This document shows, one piece after another, positions 15,646-24,678 of a stretch of 52,669 nucleotides of DNA. The stretch's first letter is position 1. Every line of letters starts with the position of its first letter. The position numbers and the translations under genes are program-made. Location: NCBI GenBank assembly GCA_015056125.1, contig SVGW01000012.1:1-52669 (forward strand), written 5' to 3'. The DNA is from Clostridiales bacterium. GTDB taxonomy: Bacteria > Bacillota > Clostridia > Christensenellales > Aristaeellaceae. The notes below the pieces were generated by a model that did no database searches, was not told the DNA's origin, and worked only from the letters and a program-made list of their open reading frames with translations.

Positions 15646-16452
15646 ATGAAAATGAAATTATGGGATCGGGTGATCCTCTTTCTTGGTGCGCTGCTTTGCC
15701 TTGGCGCAGGCGCCTGGCTGGCTGTGGACGGCATCGCCTGGATGCTGAATACTGCCGATTCCATGGCGATGTGGGTGCGGGCGGCGAAGGCTGCGCTGGG
15801 CGTGATTACGGTGTTGTTTTCCCTGTATCTGCTTGCTTTTCCCCGGAAGCTTGCCTATCGCAAACGGGATTTTGTGGTGCAGCATACGGATACGGGCGAA
15901 CTTCGCATTGCGGTGAAGGCGATTGAAAACCTGGTGCAAAAGTGCATTGATATGCATGATGAAATCCAGGTGGATACCATGCGCATCAAAAACAGCCGGG
16001 ATGGCGTGACGGTGGATATGAGCATTGCGCTGGCCAATAATATCGCTATTCCCTTGGCCGTATCTTCCCTGCAAAAGCAGATCAAGCAGTATCTGGTGGC
16101 TTCCTCGGGGATTGAAGTAAAGGAAGTAAGGGTATCGGTGATCACCACGCAGTCCGGGGTGGGCGAATCCCCCTATCTGGTAAATTCCGATGAGGAGCAA
16201 AAGGAGCAGGCCTCCGCCCCTGCGCAGCAGGAAAAGAAAAAGGCTCCTTTGCATCAGCGCCTGTTCCGCCGGGGCGACCAGGCGGTGACGGTGCCGGAGC
16301 CTCCCCTTGAAAAGGAAGAAATGCCTGCGGCAGCGGAAGAAGCCGGGGCGGCCGAAGAAGCAGCAGAAGAAGAAAAGCCTCTGGAAACGGCAGCGGAAGA
16401 AATGCCGGAAACCACCCCCGCAGAAGAACAGGAGGAAGACGCTCATGAATGA
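15646..16452 (+). CDS. amaP: Alkaline shock response membrane anchor protein AmaP
   Basis: 268 residues. It has two N-terminal membrane segments (about 8-33 and 47-68), then an Asp23-like cytoplasmic domain (residues 75-170, RIAVKAIENLVQKCIDMH, TVDMSIALANNIAIP). Family members anchor Asp23 to the membrane. The C-terminal 80 residues are an Ala/Glu/Pro-rich tail like that of the upstream Gls24 protein. AAAGGAGC precedes the ATG. The last 8 bases overlap the start of the DUF2273 gene, which indicates translational coupling. Confidence 0.85.
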   Translation: MKMKLWDRVILFLGALLCLGAGAWLAVDGIAWMLNTADSMAMWVRAAKAALGVITVLFSLYLLAFPRKLAYRKRDFVVQHTDTGELRIAVKAIENLVQKCIDMHDEIQVDTMRIKNSRDGVTVDMSIALANNIAIPLAVSSLQKQIKQYLVASSGIEVKEVRVSVITTQSGVGESPYLVNSDEEQKEQASAPAQQEKKKAPLHQRLFRRGDQAVTVPEPPLEKEEMPAAAEEAGAAEEAAEEEKPLETAAEEMPETTPAEEQEEDAHE

Positions 16453-16759
16453 AAAATGGAATGCGTTTGCGAAGAATATGTTGAAGATCGGCACGGCTGA
16501 ATGCGCCATTTTCTTTGCCGTGATGGCCATGGTGCTGGCATTGCTGTTCCTGATCGCAGGCTTCTGGCAGACGCTTTTGATTCTGGCGTTGGTGCTGGTG
16601 GGCGCTTTCATTGGCGGCGTGAAGGATAAAAAAGAATGGATTCGCAATACGGTGAACCGTCTTTTCCCCGCTAAGCAGGCCCCTGCCTACCGGGAAAAGA
16701 ATGAAGAAATTGCCAAGGCCGTGCATGAAGCGCTGGAAAAGGACAAGGAAGAAGAATAA
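16445..16759 (+). CDS. DUF2273 family small membrane protein
   Basis: 104 residues with two hydrophobic segments (about 20-60: AMVLALLFLIAGFWQTLLIL and LVLVGAFIGGV), then a charged helix KDKKEWIRNTVNRLF. This is the third conserved member of the Asp23-AmaP-DUF2273 envelope set. The start overlaps the end of amaP by 8 bases; upstream in-frame ATGs lie inside amaP and are not used. Its biochemical role is not known. Confidence 0.82.
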   Translation: MNEKWNAFAKNMLKIGTAECAIFFAVMAMVLALLFLIAGFWQTLLILALVLVGAFIGGVKDKKEWIRNTVNRLFPAKQAPAYREKNEEIAKAVHEALEKDKEEE

Positions 16760-16785
16760 ATTACGAAGGAACGGGGTAGAAACCC

Positions 16786-17202
16786 ATGGCTCGAAAATCA
16801 GCACGCGCCGCAGCCGTGCAGATGGTGTTTGAAAATATGCTGGGCGGCGATGGCGGCGAGGAAACCTTGCGCGGGCTGATCGAATTTGCCCCCGAGGAAG
16901 ACGATCAGGAATATATCGATGAATTGCTTCAGGGGATTGAAGCCCATGCAGAGGAATTGGATGCTGCCATTGAAAAATGCCTGAAGGGCTGGGCGCTGGA
17001 GCGCATTGCCAAGGTGGATTTGGCGGTGCTTAGGGTAGCGGTGTATGAGCTTTGCTATGCCCGCAAAACCCCCGATGCCGTAGTCATTAATGAAGCGGTC
17101 ACGCTGGCACAGCGCTTTGACGTGCCTCAGGCCGGAAAATTTGTAAACGGCGTGCTCTCTTCCGTGCTTGCCCAGCGGGATCAGGCGGAGGAAACACCCT
17201 GA
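16786..17202 (+). CDS. nusB: Transcription antitermination factor NusB
   Basis: 138 residues, all-helical. It works with NusE (S10) at boxA to prevent early termination of rRNA transcripts. N-terminal ARKSARAAAVQMVFENML and the C-terminal hallmark NEAVTLAQRFDVPQAGKFVNGVLSSV are diagnostic. It is the first gene of a tightly packed set: its TGA overlaps the ATG of the TsaD paralogue by one base. Confidence 0.92.
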   Translation: MARKSARAAAVQMVFENMLGGDGGEETLRGLIEFAPEEDDQEYIDELLQGIEAHAEELDAAIEKCLKGWALERIAKVDLAVLRVAVYELCYARKTPDAVVINEAVTLAQRFDVPQAGKFVNGVLSSVLAQRDQAEETP

Positions 17203-18164
17203 TGCTTGCGCTGGGATTGGATACCAGCTGCTATACTACTTCTGCGGCACTATGCAGCGATTTTGCTATGCCGCAGCAGGCACGGCAGCTTTTGCCCGTC
17301 CCCGCAGGAGAACGCGGCCTTCGCCAGAGCGAGGCCGTTTTTGCGCATGTAAGGCAGCTTCAAAAGGTGCTGCTTCCCCTTCTGGAAAAGGCGCCAACGG
17401 CTATTGACTGCGTGTGTGCATCCGCATCACCCAGGGATGGGGAGGATTCCTATATGCCCGTTTTTCAGGTGGGCGTTTCCCAGGGGCGGGCCATTGCGGC
17501 GGCGCTGCATGTGCCCTTTTATGAAACCACCCATCAACGGGGTCATGTGGCCGCGGCCAAATGGGGCACGAAGATCCAAGGGGATAAGTTTATCGCCCTG
17601 CATCTTTCCGGCGGCACCACTGATGTGGTGCTGGTGGACGGAGAAAAAATTTCTCCCATCGGCACATCTGTGGATCTCCATGCCGGCCAGTTGGTGGATC
17701 GGGTGGGCGTGGCTCTTTCTCTGCCCTTCCCCTGCGGACCGTATCTGGAGGAATTGGCCAGGAAAGGAAAAAGCGAAGCCAGGGTGCCTGTGAGCGTGGA
17801 AGCGGATGGGCTGCATTGCCATCTTTCCGGGGCGGAGGCTCAATTGATGCGCATGATCCGCAGCGGCGAAAAGCCGGAAAACGTGGCTGCCGAGGTATAC
17901 AGTATTTTAAACCGCACGGTGCTGCGGCTGCTCAAAGCAGCGGCGGATCAGAACGGTGCCCAGGATATGCTGCTGGCTGGGGGCGTGGCTTCATCGCTTT
18001 TGCTTCGGGATATGCTGGCAGAAAGAAACGATAAAAGAAGGCTGGGATTGAAGCTGCATTTTGGCCGCCCGGAATATTCCGGGGATAATGCAGTGGGCGT
18101 GGCCCTGCTGGGGCTGGAAAAGCTAAAAAAGGAGAAAGCAAATGGCAGTATTACTGGACGGTAA
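17202..18164 (+). CDS. TsaD/Kae1 paralogue (O-sialoglycoprotein endopeptidase-like)
   Basis: ASKHA-fold protein, 320 residues. It starts LALGLDTSCYTTSAAL (the TsaD-type phosphate loop), keeps two metal-site His residues in HQRGH, LHLSGGTTDVVLV, and the late Asp in SGDNAVGVALLG. True TsaD, the tRNA t6A enzyme, is about 340 residues and has a more canonical HMEGH; this looks like the shorter paralogue seen in the nusB-folD-xseA clusters of some Clostridia, so t6A synthesis by it is not assured. It overlaps nusB at the start and folD at the end (23 bases). Confidence 0.8.
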   Translation: MLALGLDTSCYTTSAALCSDFAMPQQARQLLPVPAGERGLRQSEAVFAHVRQLQKVLLPLLEKAPTAIDCVCASASPRDGEDSYMPVFQVGVSQGRAIAAALHVPFYETTHQRGHVAAAKWGTKIQGDKFIALHLSGGTTDVVLVDGEKISPIGTSVDLHAGQLVDRVGVALSLPFPCGPYLEELARKGKSEARVPVSVEADGLHCHLSGAEAQLMRMIRSGEKPENVAAEVYSILNRTVLRLLKAAADQNGAQDMLLAGGVASSLLLRDMLAERNDKRRLGLKLHFGRPEYSGDNAVGVALLGLEKLKKEKANGSITGR

Positions 18165-18987
18165 AGTAATGGCGGCTGAACTGATGGAAGGGCTGAAGGC
18201 CAGGGTGGAAGCGCTAAAAAATAAGGGTGTTTCCGTGGGCCTTGCCGTGGTGCTGGTAGGGGAGGATCCCGCCAGCCAGGTCTATGTACGCAATAAGGGG
18301 AAGGCCTGCGAGGAATTGGGTATTCTTTCCGAAACCATCCGTTTGCCGGAAAGCACCACCCAGGAGGAATTGGAAGCGCTGATTGACAGGCTGAATCACG
18401 ATCACCGCATGGACGGCATCCTGGTGCAATTGCCCCTGCCCAAGCATCTTGACGAGGCGGCGGTGCTGCGCAAAATCATCCCCGAAAAGGATGTGGACGG
18501 CTTCCATATTGAAAACGCCGGCAAGCTTTTTACCGGCCAGGAAGGCGTGGTGGCCTGCACCCCCAAGGGCATTCTGCATATGCTCAAAACGGCGGGCGTG
18601 CCCCTTTCCGGCAAGGACGCCGTGGTGATTGGCCGAAGCAATATTGTGGGCAAGCCCATTGCCATGCTGCTTCTCAATGAAAACTGCACCGTGACCATCT
18701 GCCACTCCCGCACCAAGGATCTCTCTGCGCATACCAAGCGGGCGGATATTCTGGTGGCGGCGGTGGGCAAGGCCAAGTTTGTCACTGCCGATATGGTGAA
18801 GGAAGGCGCTGCGGTGGTGGACGTGGGCATTAACCGGGTGGACGGCAAAGTGGTGGGGGACGTGGATTTTGAAAATGTGGCCCCCATCGCCGGCTACATT
18901 TCTCCCGTGCCCGGCGGCGTTGGGAAAATGACAATTGGCATGCTCATGGAAAATACCGTGGAAGCGGCGGAGAGAAAGGCAAAGTAA
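18142..18987 (+). CDS. folD: Bifunctional methylenetetrahydrofolate dehydrogenase/cyclohydrolase FolD
   Basis: Interconverts 5,10-methylene-, methenyl- and 10-formyl-THF, cytoplasmic. 281 residues, the usual length. The active-site motif YVRNKGKACEELGI has Y48 and the catalytic K52; DGILVQLPLP and the C-terminal SPVPGGVGKMTIGMLMENT are family signatures; VVIGRSNIVGKP binds the nucleotide. It starts inside the 3' end of the TsaD paralogue with GGAG upstream. The next gene, xseA, begins one base after its stop. Confidence 0.95.
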   Translation: MAVLLDGKVMAAELMEGLKARVEALKNKGVSVGLAVVLVGEDPASQVYVRNKGKACEELGILSETIRLPESTTQEELEALIDRLNHDHRMDGILVQLPLPKHLDEAAVLRKIIPEKDVDGFHIENAGKLFTGQEGVVACTPKGILHMLKTAGVPLSGKDAVVIGRSNIVGKPIAMLLLNENCTVTICHSRTKDLSAHTKRADILVAAVGKAKFVTADMVKEGAAVVDVGINRVDGKVVGDVDFENVAPIAGYISPVPGGVGKMTIGMLMENTVEAAERKAK

Positions 18988-18988
18988 T

Positions 18989-20212
18989 ATGGCCTGGACG
19001 CTCACGGTATCCGAACTCAACGATTACGTGCGCCGGGCGCTGGCCAGCGATCCCTCTCTTCGCTTTCTTTCCCTGAAAGGGGAAATCAGCGATTTGAAGC
19101 GCTACGCCTCCGGCCATTGGTATTTTACTTTAAAGGATGAGCAAAGCCGCATCCAATGCGTGTGCTACCGGCAAAATACCGTGCGCATCCGCTTTCAGCC
19201 GGAAAATGGCATGAAGGTGATTTTAAGCGGGGCCGTTGGGCTGTATACGGTATCGGGCAGCTATCAGTTTTACGTGGAAGATATGAAGCAGGATGGCGTA
19301 GGGGAATTATACCTGCGCTATGAGGCATTGAAAAATAAGCTGCTGAAAGAAGGGCTCTTTGACGTGGCCCGGAAAAAGCAACTGCCCCTGCTTCCCCGGG
19401 CCATCGGCGTGGTTACTTCCCGCTCAGGCGCCGTAATTCATGATATCGCCACCGTCACTCGCCGCCGTTATCCCGGCATGCAGATTATTCTGCGCCCCTC
19501 CCTGGTGCAGGGTGAAGGAGCGGCGGAGGATATTGCCGCCGGTATTGCGGAAATTTCCATGTTGCCGCAGGTAGACGTGATCATCGTGGGCCGGGGCGGC
19601 GGATCGCTGGAAGATTTATGGGCGTTTAATGAAGAAATTGTGGTGCGCGCTATCGCCGCCTGCCCCATCCCCATTGTATCGGCCGTGGGGCATGAAGTGG
19701 ATGTGACCCTTTCCGACCTGGCGGCAGATCTGCGGGCGGCCACTCCTTCCGCTGCTGCGGAAATGTGCGTGCCTGAAGTGCAATCGCTGGAAGCGACCAT
19801 CGAATCCATGCGGGATTCCCTGAAAAGGGCAGGCCAGAATGCTTTGCTTGCCCGCAGGGAAGCGCTGGCCCAATATGAAAAGAGGCTGGCGGCCCGGCAT
19901 CCTTTGGCCCTTTTGCACCATGCCAGGGCAAGGGCGGACGTAATCACTCAGCGGCTGCAAAATGGCGTGGAGAGGCAATTGGCATTGCGAAAGGCCCGGC
20001 TTTCTCTCCTTGGGGATAAGCTTTCGGCCCTTGGCCCCCGTCAGGCCCTTTCCAGGGGCTATGCGGTGGTGCTTAGTGGAAAAAAAGCGATCACCAGCGT
20101 AGGGGACGTGCAGGATGAAATGACCCTGGTATTGCAGGATGGCCGCGTGCAAGTGAAGACGGTGAATGCGCGAAAGGAGGATCCCTTTGGCAAAGAAACA
20201 GCCCAGCTTTGA
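18989..20212 (+). CDS. xseA: Exodeoxyribonuclease VII large subunit
   Basis: 407 residues. An N-terminal OB-fold (LTVSELNDYVRRAL, FLSLKGEISDLK, HWYFTLKD) leads into the nuclease core with GVVTSRSGAVIHDI and VGRGGGSLEDLWAFNEE, followed by a helical arm and C-terminal GYAVV. Together with XseB it degrades single-stranded DNA. The start is the ATG right after the folD stop; an earlier ATG at 18935 lies inside folD. It overlaps xseB by 26 bases. Confidence 0.94.
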   Translation: MAWTLTVSELNDYVRRALASDPSLRFLSLKGEISDLKRYASGHWYFTLKDEQSRIQCVCYRQNTVRIRFQPENGMKVILSGAVGLYTVSGSYQFYVEDMKQDGVGELYLRYEALKNKLLKEGLFDVARKKQLPLLPRAIGVVTSRSGAVIHDIATVTRRRYPGMQIILRPSLVQGEGAAEDIAAGIAEISMLPQVDVIIVGRGGGSLEDLWAFNEEIVVRAIAACPIPIVSAVGHEVDVTLSDLAADLRAATPSAAAEMCVPEVQSLEATIESMRDSLKRAGQNALLARREALAQYEKRLAARHPLALLHHARARADVITQRLQNGVERQLALRKARLSLLGDKLSALGPRQALSRGYAVVLSGKKAITSVGDVQDEMTLVLQDGRVQVKTVNARKEDPFGKETAQL

Positions 20213-20405
20213 AGAGCAGCTGCTGGAATTGGAAGCGCTGGTGAAGAAAATGGAAGAGGGCGCCATGACCCTGAATGAAACGCTGGCCGCCTATGAAAGC
20301 GGCATGAAGCTTTCCAAAGCGTTGACGGAGGCGCTGGATACGGCGGAAAAGCGAATGCTGGAATTATCCGGTGGCGAAGTGAAGGCGATGGAGGATGCGC
20401 CATGA
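20187..20405 (+). CDS. xseB: Exodeoxyribonuclease VII small subunit
   Basis: 72 residues: SFEEQLLELEALVKKMEEG, MTLNETLAAYESGMKLSKAL. The start is taken as TTG (20187-20189) because AAAGGAGG lies 6 bases upstream; the ATG at 20166 has no ribosome site. It is coupled to xseA (26-base overlap) and to the prenyl synthase (4-base overlap). Confidence 0.9.
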   Translation: MAKKQPSFEEQLLELEALVKKMEEGAMTLNETLAAYESGMKLSKALTEALDTAEKRMLELSGGEVKAMEDAP

Positions 20406-21262
20406 AAAATACGCTGGCACAGTATAAGCAGCAGGTGGAAGCGGCACTGGAAGCGCTTCCTATGGAGGGCGCGCCCGAGCCCCTCAGAAGCGCCATGCGC
20501 TATAGCCTGCTTTCCGGCGGCAAGCGGCTGCGGGGCTGCCTTTTGCTGGCCGCCTGCGATATGGCGGGAGGAAATGTAGCAGACGCCTTGCCTTTTGCCT
20601 GCGCTCTGGAAATGATTCATGCCTATTCTCTGATTCATGATGATTTGCCTGCCATGGATAACGATACCGTGCGCCGGGGTAAGCCTACCAATCATGTGGT
20701 GTATGGCGAAGCGGTGGCAATTTTGGCCGGGGACGGGCTGTTGACCCACGCAGTGGAAGTGATGGCGGCCTCCTGCCACCCCATGGCATTCAGGGCCCTT
20801 GGGGAAATCGTGGGCGCTGCCGGAGTGCGGGGTATGCTGGCGGGGCAGACTTTGGATGTGACCTTGGAGGGCACCCGACCTGATGTGGAAACCGTGCAGC
20901 GTATTCATAAAGGCAAAACCGCCGCGCTGCTTACTGCCCCCCTTACTGCCGGGCTGATCCTTGGCGGAGCCGGAGAAAAAGAAATTCAGGCGGGCCGGGA
21001 ATATGGATATCACTTGGGCATGGCGTTTCAGATTGTGGATGATCTATTGGATCTGGAAGGGGATCCTGCTCTGATGGGGAAAACCTTGGGGAAGGACCTG
21101 GAAGAAGGCAAGATCACCTGGCCTGCTGCCGTGGGCATTGAGCAGGCGCGAAAGGATGCCGCATGGCATGTGGATCAGGCGGTGAAAGCGCTGGATTGTT
21201 TTGAAAAAAAGGCAGAATTTTTACAGGCCCTTGCGGTATCCACCCTCAATCGCGTACAATAG
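20402..21262 (+). CDS. ispA: Polyprenyl synthetase (farnesyl/geranyl diphosphate synthase)
   Basis: Condenses isopentenyl diphosphate with allylic diphosphates. 286 residues. The first Asp-rich motif HDDLPAMDND starts at D80; the second, VDDLLDLEGD, is present; LLSGGKRLRG binds diphosphate. The residues before the first Asp-rich motif (MIHAYSLI) fit a short-chain product, but chain length cannot be fixed by eye. It sits directly after xseB, as in many Firmicutes. Confidence 0.92.
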   Translation: MKNTLAQYKQQVEAALEALPMEGAPEPLRSAMRYSLLSGGKRLRGCLLLAACDMAGGNVADALPFACALEMIHAYSLIHDDLPAMDNDTVRRGKPTNHVVYGEAVAILAGDGLLTHAVEVMAASCHPMAFRALGEIVGAAGVRGMLAGQTLDVTLEGTRPDVETVQRIHKGKTAALLTAPLTAGLILGGAGEKEIQAGREYGYHLGMAFQIVDDLLDLEGDPALMGKTLGKDLEEGKITWPAAVGIEQARKDAAWHVDQAVKALDCFEKKAEFLQALAVSTLNRVQ

Positions 21263-21278
21263 AGCGGAGGATGATTCT

Positions 21279-21725
21279 TTGGGATTTTTTGCTGAATTAT
21301 TGAGCAATCGGGCGCTGGTATGCGCCGGGCTTTCCTGGCTGGCAGCCCAGTTTCTGAAATTTGTGATCACGATGCTGATCGATAAAAAGCTGGATTGGGG
21401 CCGCTGGGTGGGCATGGGCGGCATGCCTTCGTCCCATACAGCCTTTGTATTTTCCCTGATGCTGATGGTAGGAATTACAGAGGGCGTTGGGTCTACGATG
21501 TTTGCTCTTTCTTTTGCGCTGGCCTCTGTGGTGATTTATGATGCTATGGGCGTGCGCGCTGAAACGGGCAAGCAGGGCGCGGTGCTCAATACAATCATCC
21601 GGGAAGTGCTGATTGAGGGAAAGCCCATTACGGAAAAGCGGCTCAAGGAATTGGTGGGGCATACGCCCCTGGAGGTGTTGGGCGGCGTGGTGGTTGCCGT
21701 TGTGATGGTACTGATGATGGCGTAA
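21279..21725 (+). CDS. Divergent PAP2 family protein (DUF212)
   Basis: 148-residue membrane protein. GGMPSSHTAFVFSLMLMVG, then YDAMGVRAETGKQGAVLN, are the PAP2-like phosphatase blocks of the DUF212 group. Four to five hydrophobic segments are seen. The start is TTG (21279-21281) with GGAGG 8 bases upstream; no in-frame ATG fits. Following a prenyl synthase, a role with polyprenyl phosphates is possible but unproven. Confidence 0.8.
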   Translation: MGFFAELLSNRALVCAGLSWLAAQFLKFVITMLIDKKLDWGRWVGMGGMPSSHTAFVFSLMLMVGITEGVGSTMFALSFALASVVIYDAMGVRAETGKQGAVLNTIIREVLIEGKPITEKRLKELVGHTPLEVLGGVVVAVVMVLMMA

Positions 21726-21761
21726 GGCCATGGAAGAATAAAATGACGGGAGGAAACAACA

Positions 21762-22319
21762 ATGGATCAATTTATGGAAGAAGTAGTAGCGCCCCGGAAA
21801 CGCGGCTTGCAGAGCCTGGTGCTGATTTTGGCAAATATTATGTGGGTGCTCTTTGCTGCCTATGCCTTCTTGCAGCTGCAAAACGTCACCTATTGCTTCA
21901 CCGCGGAGGGCTTTTCCACCAACACCATCATTTACCTGGTGCAATTGGTGGTATTTGGCGGCCTGGCTGCGCTGATCTTTTTGCGCCGGGATCGGCTCAA
22001 GACCGAATATGAATACACCTTCACCAACGGCCAGATGGACTTTGCCCAGGTGTATAACAATAAAAAGCGCAAGAACCTTGGCACCATGAATATCCGCAAT
22101 GTGGAAGCCTGCGGCCTGGTTTCCTCCGGCTCCTTCCAGCGGTATATCAATATGCAGGGCATCAAGCGCACTAATTGGTTCCTGAATCGGGAGGCGGAAT
22201 TGCTCTACTTCTATTTCCAGAAGGAAAATCAGAAGCGCATCATCATCATTGAGCCCAGCCAGGATTTGATCGATATGATCCGGCGCACCCTGCCCCAGGG
22301 CGTGTGGCAAGTGAACTGA
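21762..22319 (+). CDS. Small membrane protein, DUF6106-like
   Basis: 185 residues. Two hydrophobic segments (about 20-45 and 60-78) are followed by a soluble domain of beta strands (TEYEYTFTNGQMDFAQVYNNK, MNIRNVEACGLV, AELLYFYFQ). It resembles the two-membrane-segment clostridial family DUF6106, a name I give from memory. GGGAGG precedes the ATG. It ends one base before the desulfurase gene. Function unknown. Confidence 0.6.
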   Translation: MDQFMEEVVAPRKRGLQSLVLILANIMWVLFAAYAFLQLQNVTYCFTAEGFSTNTIIYLVQLVVFGGLAALIFLRRDRLKTEYEYTFTNGQMDFAQVYNNKKRKNLGTMNIRNVEACGLVSSGSFQRYINMQGIKRTNWFLNREAELLYFYFQKENQKRIIIIEPSQDLIDMIRRTLPQGVWQVN

Positions 22320-22320
22320 T

Positions 22321-23463
22321 ATGCCCATTTATTTAGATAACAGCGCCACCACCCGCCCCTGCGATGCGGCCATTCAGGCCATGGAAAAATGCATGCGGGA
22401 GGGGTATTTCAATCCGTCCGCCCTGTATGCACCGGCGCTGGAAGCGGATAAAATGATGCGGGAATGCAGGGCGGAGATTCTTTCCTCCCTCCATGCCCCC
22501 AGGGACGCCCGGATGATTTTTACTTCCGGGGGCACGGAAGCGGATAACCTGGCTATTTTGGGCCATCTTTCCTGCGTGCACGGGGGCGGAAGGGTGCTTT
22601 ATGGCGCAGGGGAGCATCCGGCGGTCAAGGAAGCCTGCCAGGCAGCGAATGGATTTGAGGCCATGGAAATGCCCTATGACCGGGAGGGAAGGGTGGATCT
22701 TACCGCCCTTCGGGAAATCATCACGCCGGATACAAAGCTGATTTGCTGCATGCAGGTGAATAACGAAACCGGGGCCATCCAGCCCCTTGGGGAAATTGCC
22801 GCTCTGCGCAAGGAAATTTGTCCTGACGCCCATTTCCATGTGGACGGGGTGCAGGGCTATTTGCGTGTACCCTTTGATATGGCGGCCCTGGGCGCGGAAA
22901 GCTATGCCCTTTCCGGGCATAAAATTCATGCTCCCAAAGGCATCGGCGCGCTGGTGCTGGGGCCCAAATGCCGGGTGAATCCCCGGGCGCTGGGCGGCGG
23001 CCAGGAAGGAAACCTTCGCTCCGGCACGGAAAACACCCCGGGCATTGCCGGATTGCTGGCGGCCATCCGCTCCTATCCCAAGGAGCAAAAGATGCAGGAA
23101 GTGAAAATGCATCTGTGGGAGTGCTTAAAGGAACTGATTCCTGCCGCGGCCATCAACGGCCCTGCGCCGGATAGCCCTCTGGCGGCCCCCCATATTTTAA
23201 ATGTATCCCTGCCGCCGGTGCGGTCGGAAACCATGCTCCATGCCCTGGAGGGCGAAAAAATCTATATCGGCATGGGCTCTGCCTGCGCGGCGCATAAGCA
23301 AAAGGTGAGCGCGGTGCTCCTGGCTATGCATGCGCCCCGCCATCTGGCGGAATCGGCCCTGCGCTTTTCCCTTTCTCCGGAAAACACCATGGAGGAAATG
23401 GAGCAGGTGGCCCGGGCATGCCAGAAAAATTTCGGGATTCTCTCCCGGTTTCAACGTAGATAG
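22321..23463 (+). CDS. Cysteine desulfurase, NifS/IscS-like
   Basis: PLP enzyme that moves sulfur from cysteine to a protein acceptor. 380 residues. MPIYLDNSATTRP opens the fold; the PLP Lys is in SGHKIHAPKG; the active-site Cys loop is MGSACAAHKQ. Typical NifS loops read SSGSACTS, so this one is modified. The next gene is thiI, separated by 15 bases; this pair is common, and the desulfurase probably feeds ThiI for 4-thiouridine or thiamin sulfur. Confidence 0.9.
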   Translation: MPIYLDNSATTRPCDAAIQAMEKCMREGYFNPSALYAPALEADKMMRECRAEILSSLHAPRDARMIFTSGGTEADNLAILGHLSCVHGGGRVLYGAGEHPAVKEACQAANGFEAMEMPYDREGRVDLTALREIITPDTKLICCMQVNNETGAIQPLGEIAALRKEICPDAHFHVDGVQGYLRVPFDMAALGAESYALSGHKIHAPKGIGALVLGPKCRVNPRALGGGQEGNLRSGTENTPGIAGLLAAIRSYPKEQKMQEVKMHLWECLKELIPAAAINGPAPDSPLAAPHILNVSLPPVRSETMLHALEGEKIYIGMGSACAAHKQKVSAVLLAMHAPRHLAESALRFSLSPENTMEEMEQVARACQKNFGILSRFQRR

Positions 23464-23478
23464 AGGGGAAGATAGGTT

Positions 23479-24627
23479 ATGCGAAAGCTGCTGATGGTTC
23501 GCTACGGCGAAATTTATTTGAAGGGCCTGAACCGGCCCTATTTCTTGCGCGCTCTGGTGAGCCGGGTGAAGGAGGCCGCCAAGCCCTTTGGGGGCAAGGT
23601 GTGGCTCCATGACGCCCGTGTATTTATCAGCGATGTGGAGGATATGGAAGCGTGCATGGATCGGGTGCGCAAAGTATTCGGCGTGCATTCCGTGTGCCCG
23701 GCCATTGAAATGGAAAAGGATAATTTTGAGGGCATTTGTGAGCAGGCTAACCTGATGATGAAGGATGTGAACGGCACCTTCAAGGTGGACGCTCGCCGGG
23801 CGGACAAGCACTATTTTATGGATTCTCCCCAGATCAACCGGAAACTGGGGGAATATGTGCTGATGCGCAATGAGGATCATCTGAAAGTGGATGTGCATCA
23901 TCCCGAACATCTTCTCTCCGTTGAAATCCGGGATCAGGCGTATATTTACTGCAAGGTGTATCCCGCCGTGGGCGGCATGCCCGTGGGCACCGGCGGCAAA
24001 GCAGCGCTGCTTCTTTCCGGCGGCATCGATAGCCCTGTGGCCGGTTATATGATCGCCAAGCGCGGGGTGCAGCTGGTGGCGGTGCATTATCATTCCTTCC
24101 CCTATACCAGCGAATTTGCCAAGCAGAAGGTGCTGGATCTGGCCAAGATTCTGGCGGAATACTGCTGTGGGCTGAAGGTGTATGTGGTGCCCTTCACGGA
24201 AATTCAGATGGAAATCCATGAAAAGTGCCCCGATGATTACACCACGCTGATTATGCGCCGATATATGATGCGCATTGCAGAAGAAATTGCCAAGAAGGAA
24301 GAGGCCTTGGCTCTGATCACCGGCGAATCCGTGGGCCAGGTGGCCAGCCAGACCATGGAAGCTTTGGCTACCACCAATGAAGTGGTTGAAATGCCTGTGT
24401 TCCGGCCACTGATCGGCTTTGATAAGATCGATATCATTGAATACGCCAAGAAGATTGGCACCTATGAAACTTCCTCCCTGCCTTATGAGGATTGCTGCAC
24501 GGTGTTTACCCCCCGTCATCCTGCTACCAAGCCCAAGATGCAAAAGATCATGGAGGGCGAAAGCAAGCTGGATCAGGAAGCGCTCATTGCTGCCGCTGTG
24601 GAAAATGCGGAAATCGTGGAACTGTAA
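23479..24627 (+). CDS. thiI: tRNA 4-thiouridine synthetase ThiI
   Basis: Adenylates and thiolates U8 of tRNA, and can supply sulfur to thiazole. 382 residues. An N-terminal ferredoxin-like and THUMP region (YGEIYLKGLNRP, FKVDARRADKHYFM) is followed by the PP-loop LLLSGGIDSPVAGYM and the ITGESVGQVASQT block. There is no C-terminal rhodanese domain, which is the usual short form in Firmicutes. A terminator follows 9 bases after the stop. Confidence 0.93.
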   Translation: MRKLLMVRYGEIYLKGLNRPYFLRALVSRVKEAAKPFGGKVWLHDARVFISDVEDMEACMDRVRKVFGVHSVCPAIEMEKDNFEGICEQANLMMKDVNGTFKVDARRADKHYFMDSPQINRKLGEYVLMRNEDHLKVDVHHPEHLLSVEIRDQAYIYCKVYPAVGGMPVGTGGKAALLLSGGIDSPVAGYMIAKRGVQLVAVHYHSFPYTSEFAKQKVLDLAKILAEYCCGLKVYVVPFTEIQMEIHEKCPDDYTTLIMRRYMMRIAEEIAKKEEALALITGESVGQVASQTMEALATTNEVVEMPVFRPLIGFDKIDIIEYAKKIGTYETSSLPYEDCCTVFTPRHPATKPKMQKIMEGESKLDQEALIAAAVENAEIVEL

Positions 24628-24635
24628 TATTGCCT

Positions 24636-24663
24636 GCGCCGGATGTGTTCCGGCGCTTTTTTT
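24636..24663 (+). terminator. Rho-independent terminator after thiI
   Basis: GCGCCGGA (24636-24643) pairs with TCCGGCGC (24649-24656), followed by seven T. It lies directly before the ribosome site of the sialidase-like gene, so that gene may depend on readthrough or an internal promoter. Confidence 0.88.
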
Positions 24664-24678
24664 GAAGGAGGTGGCCCG

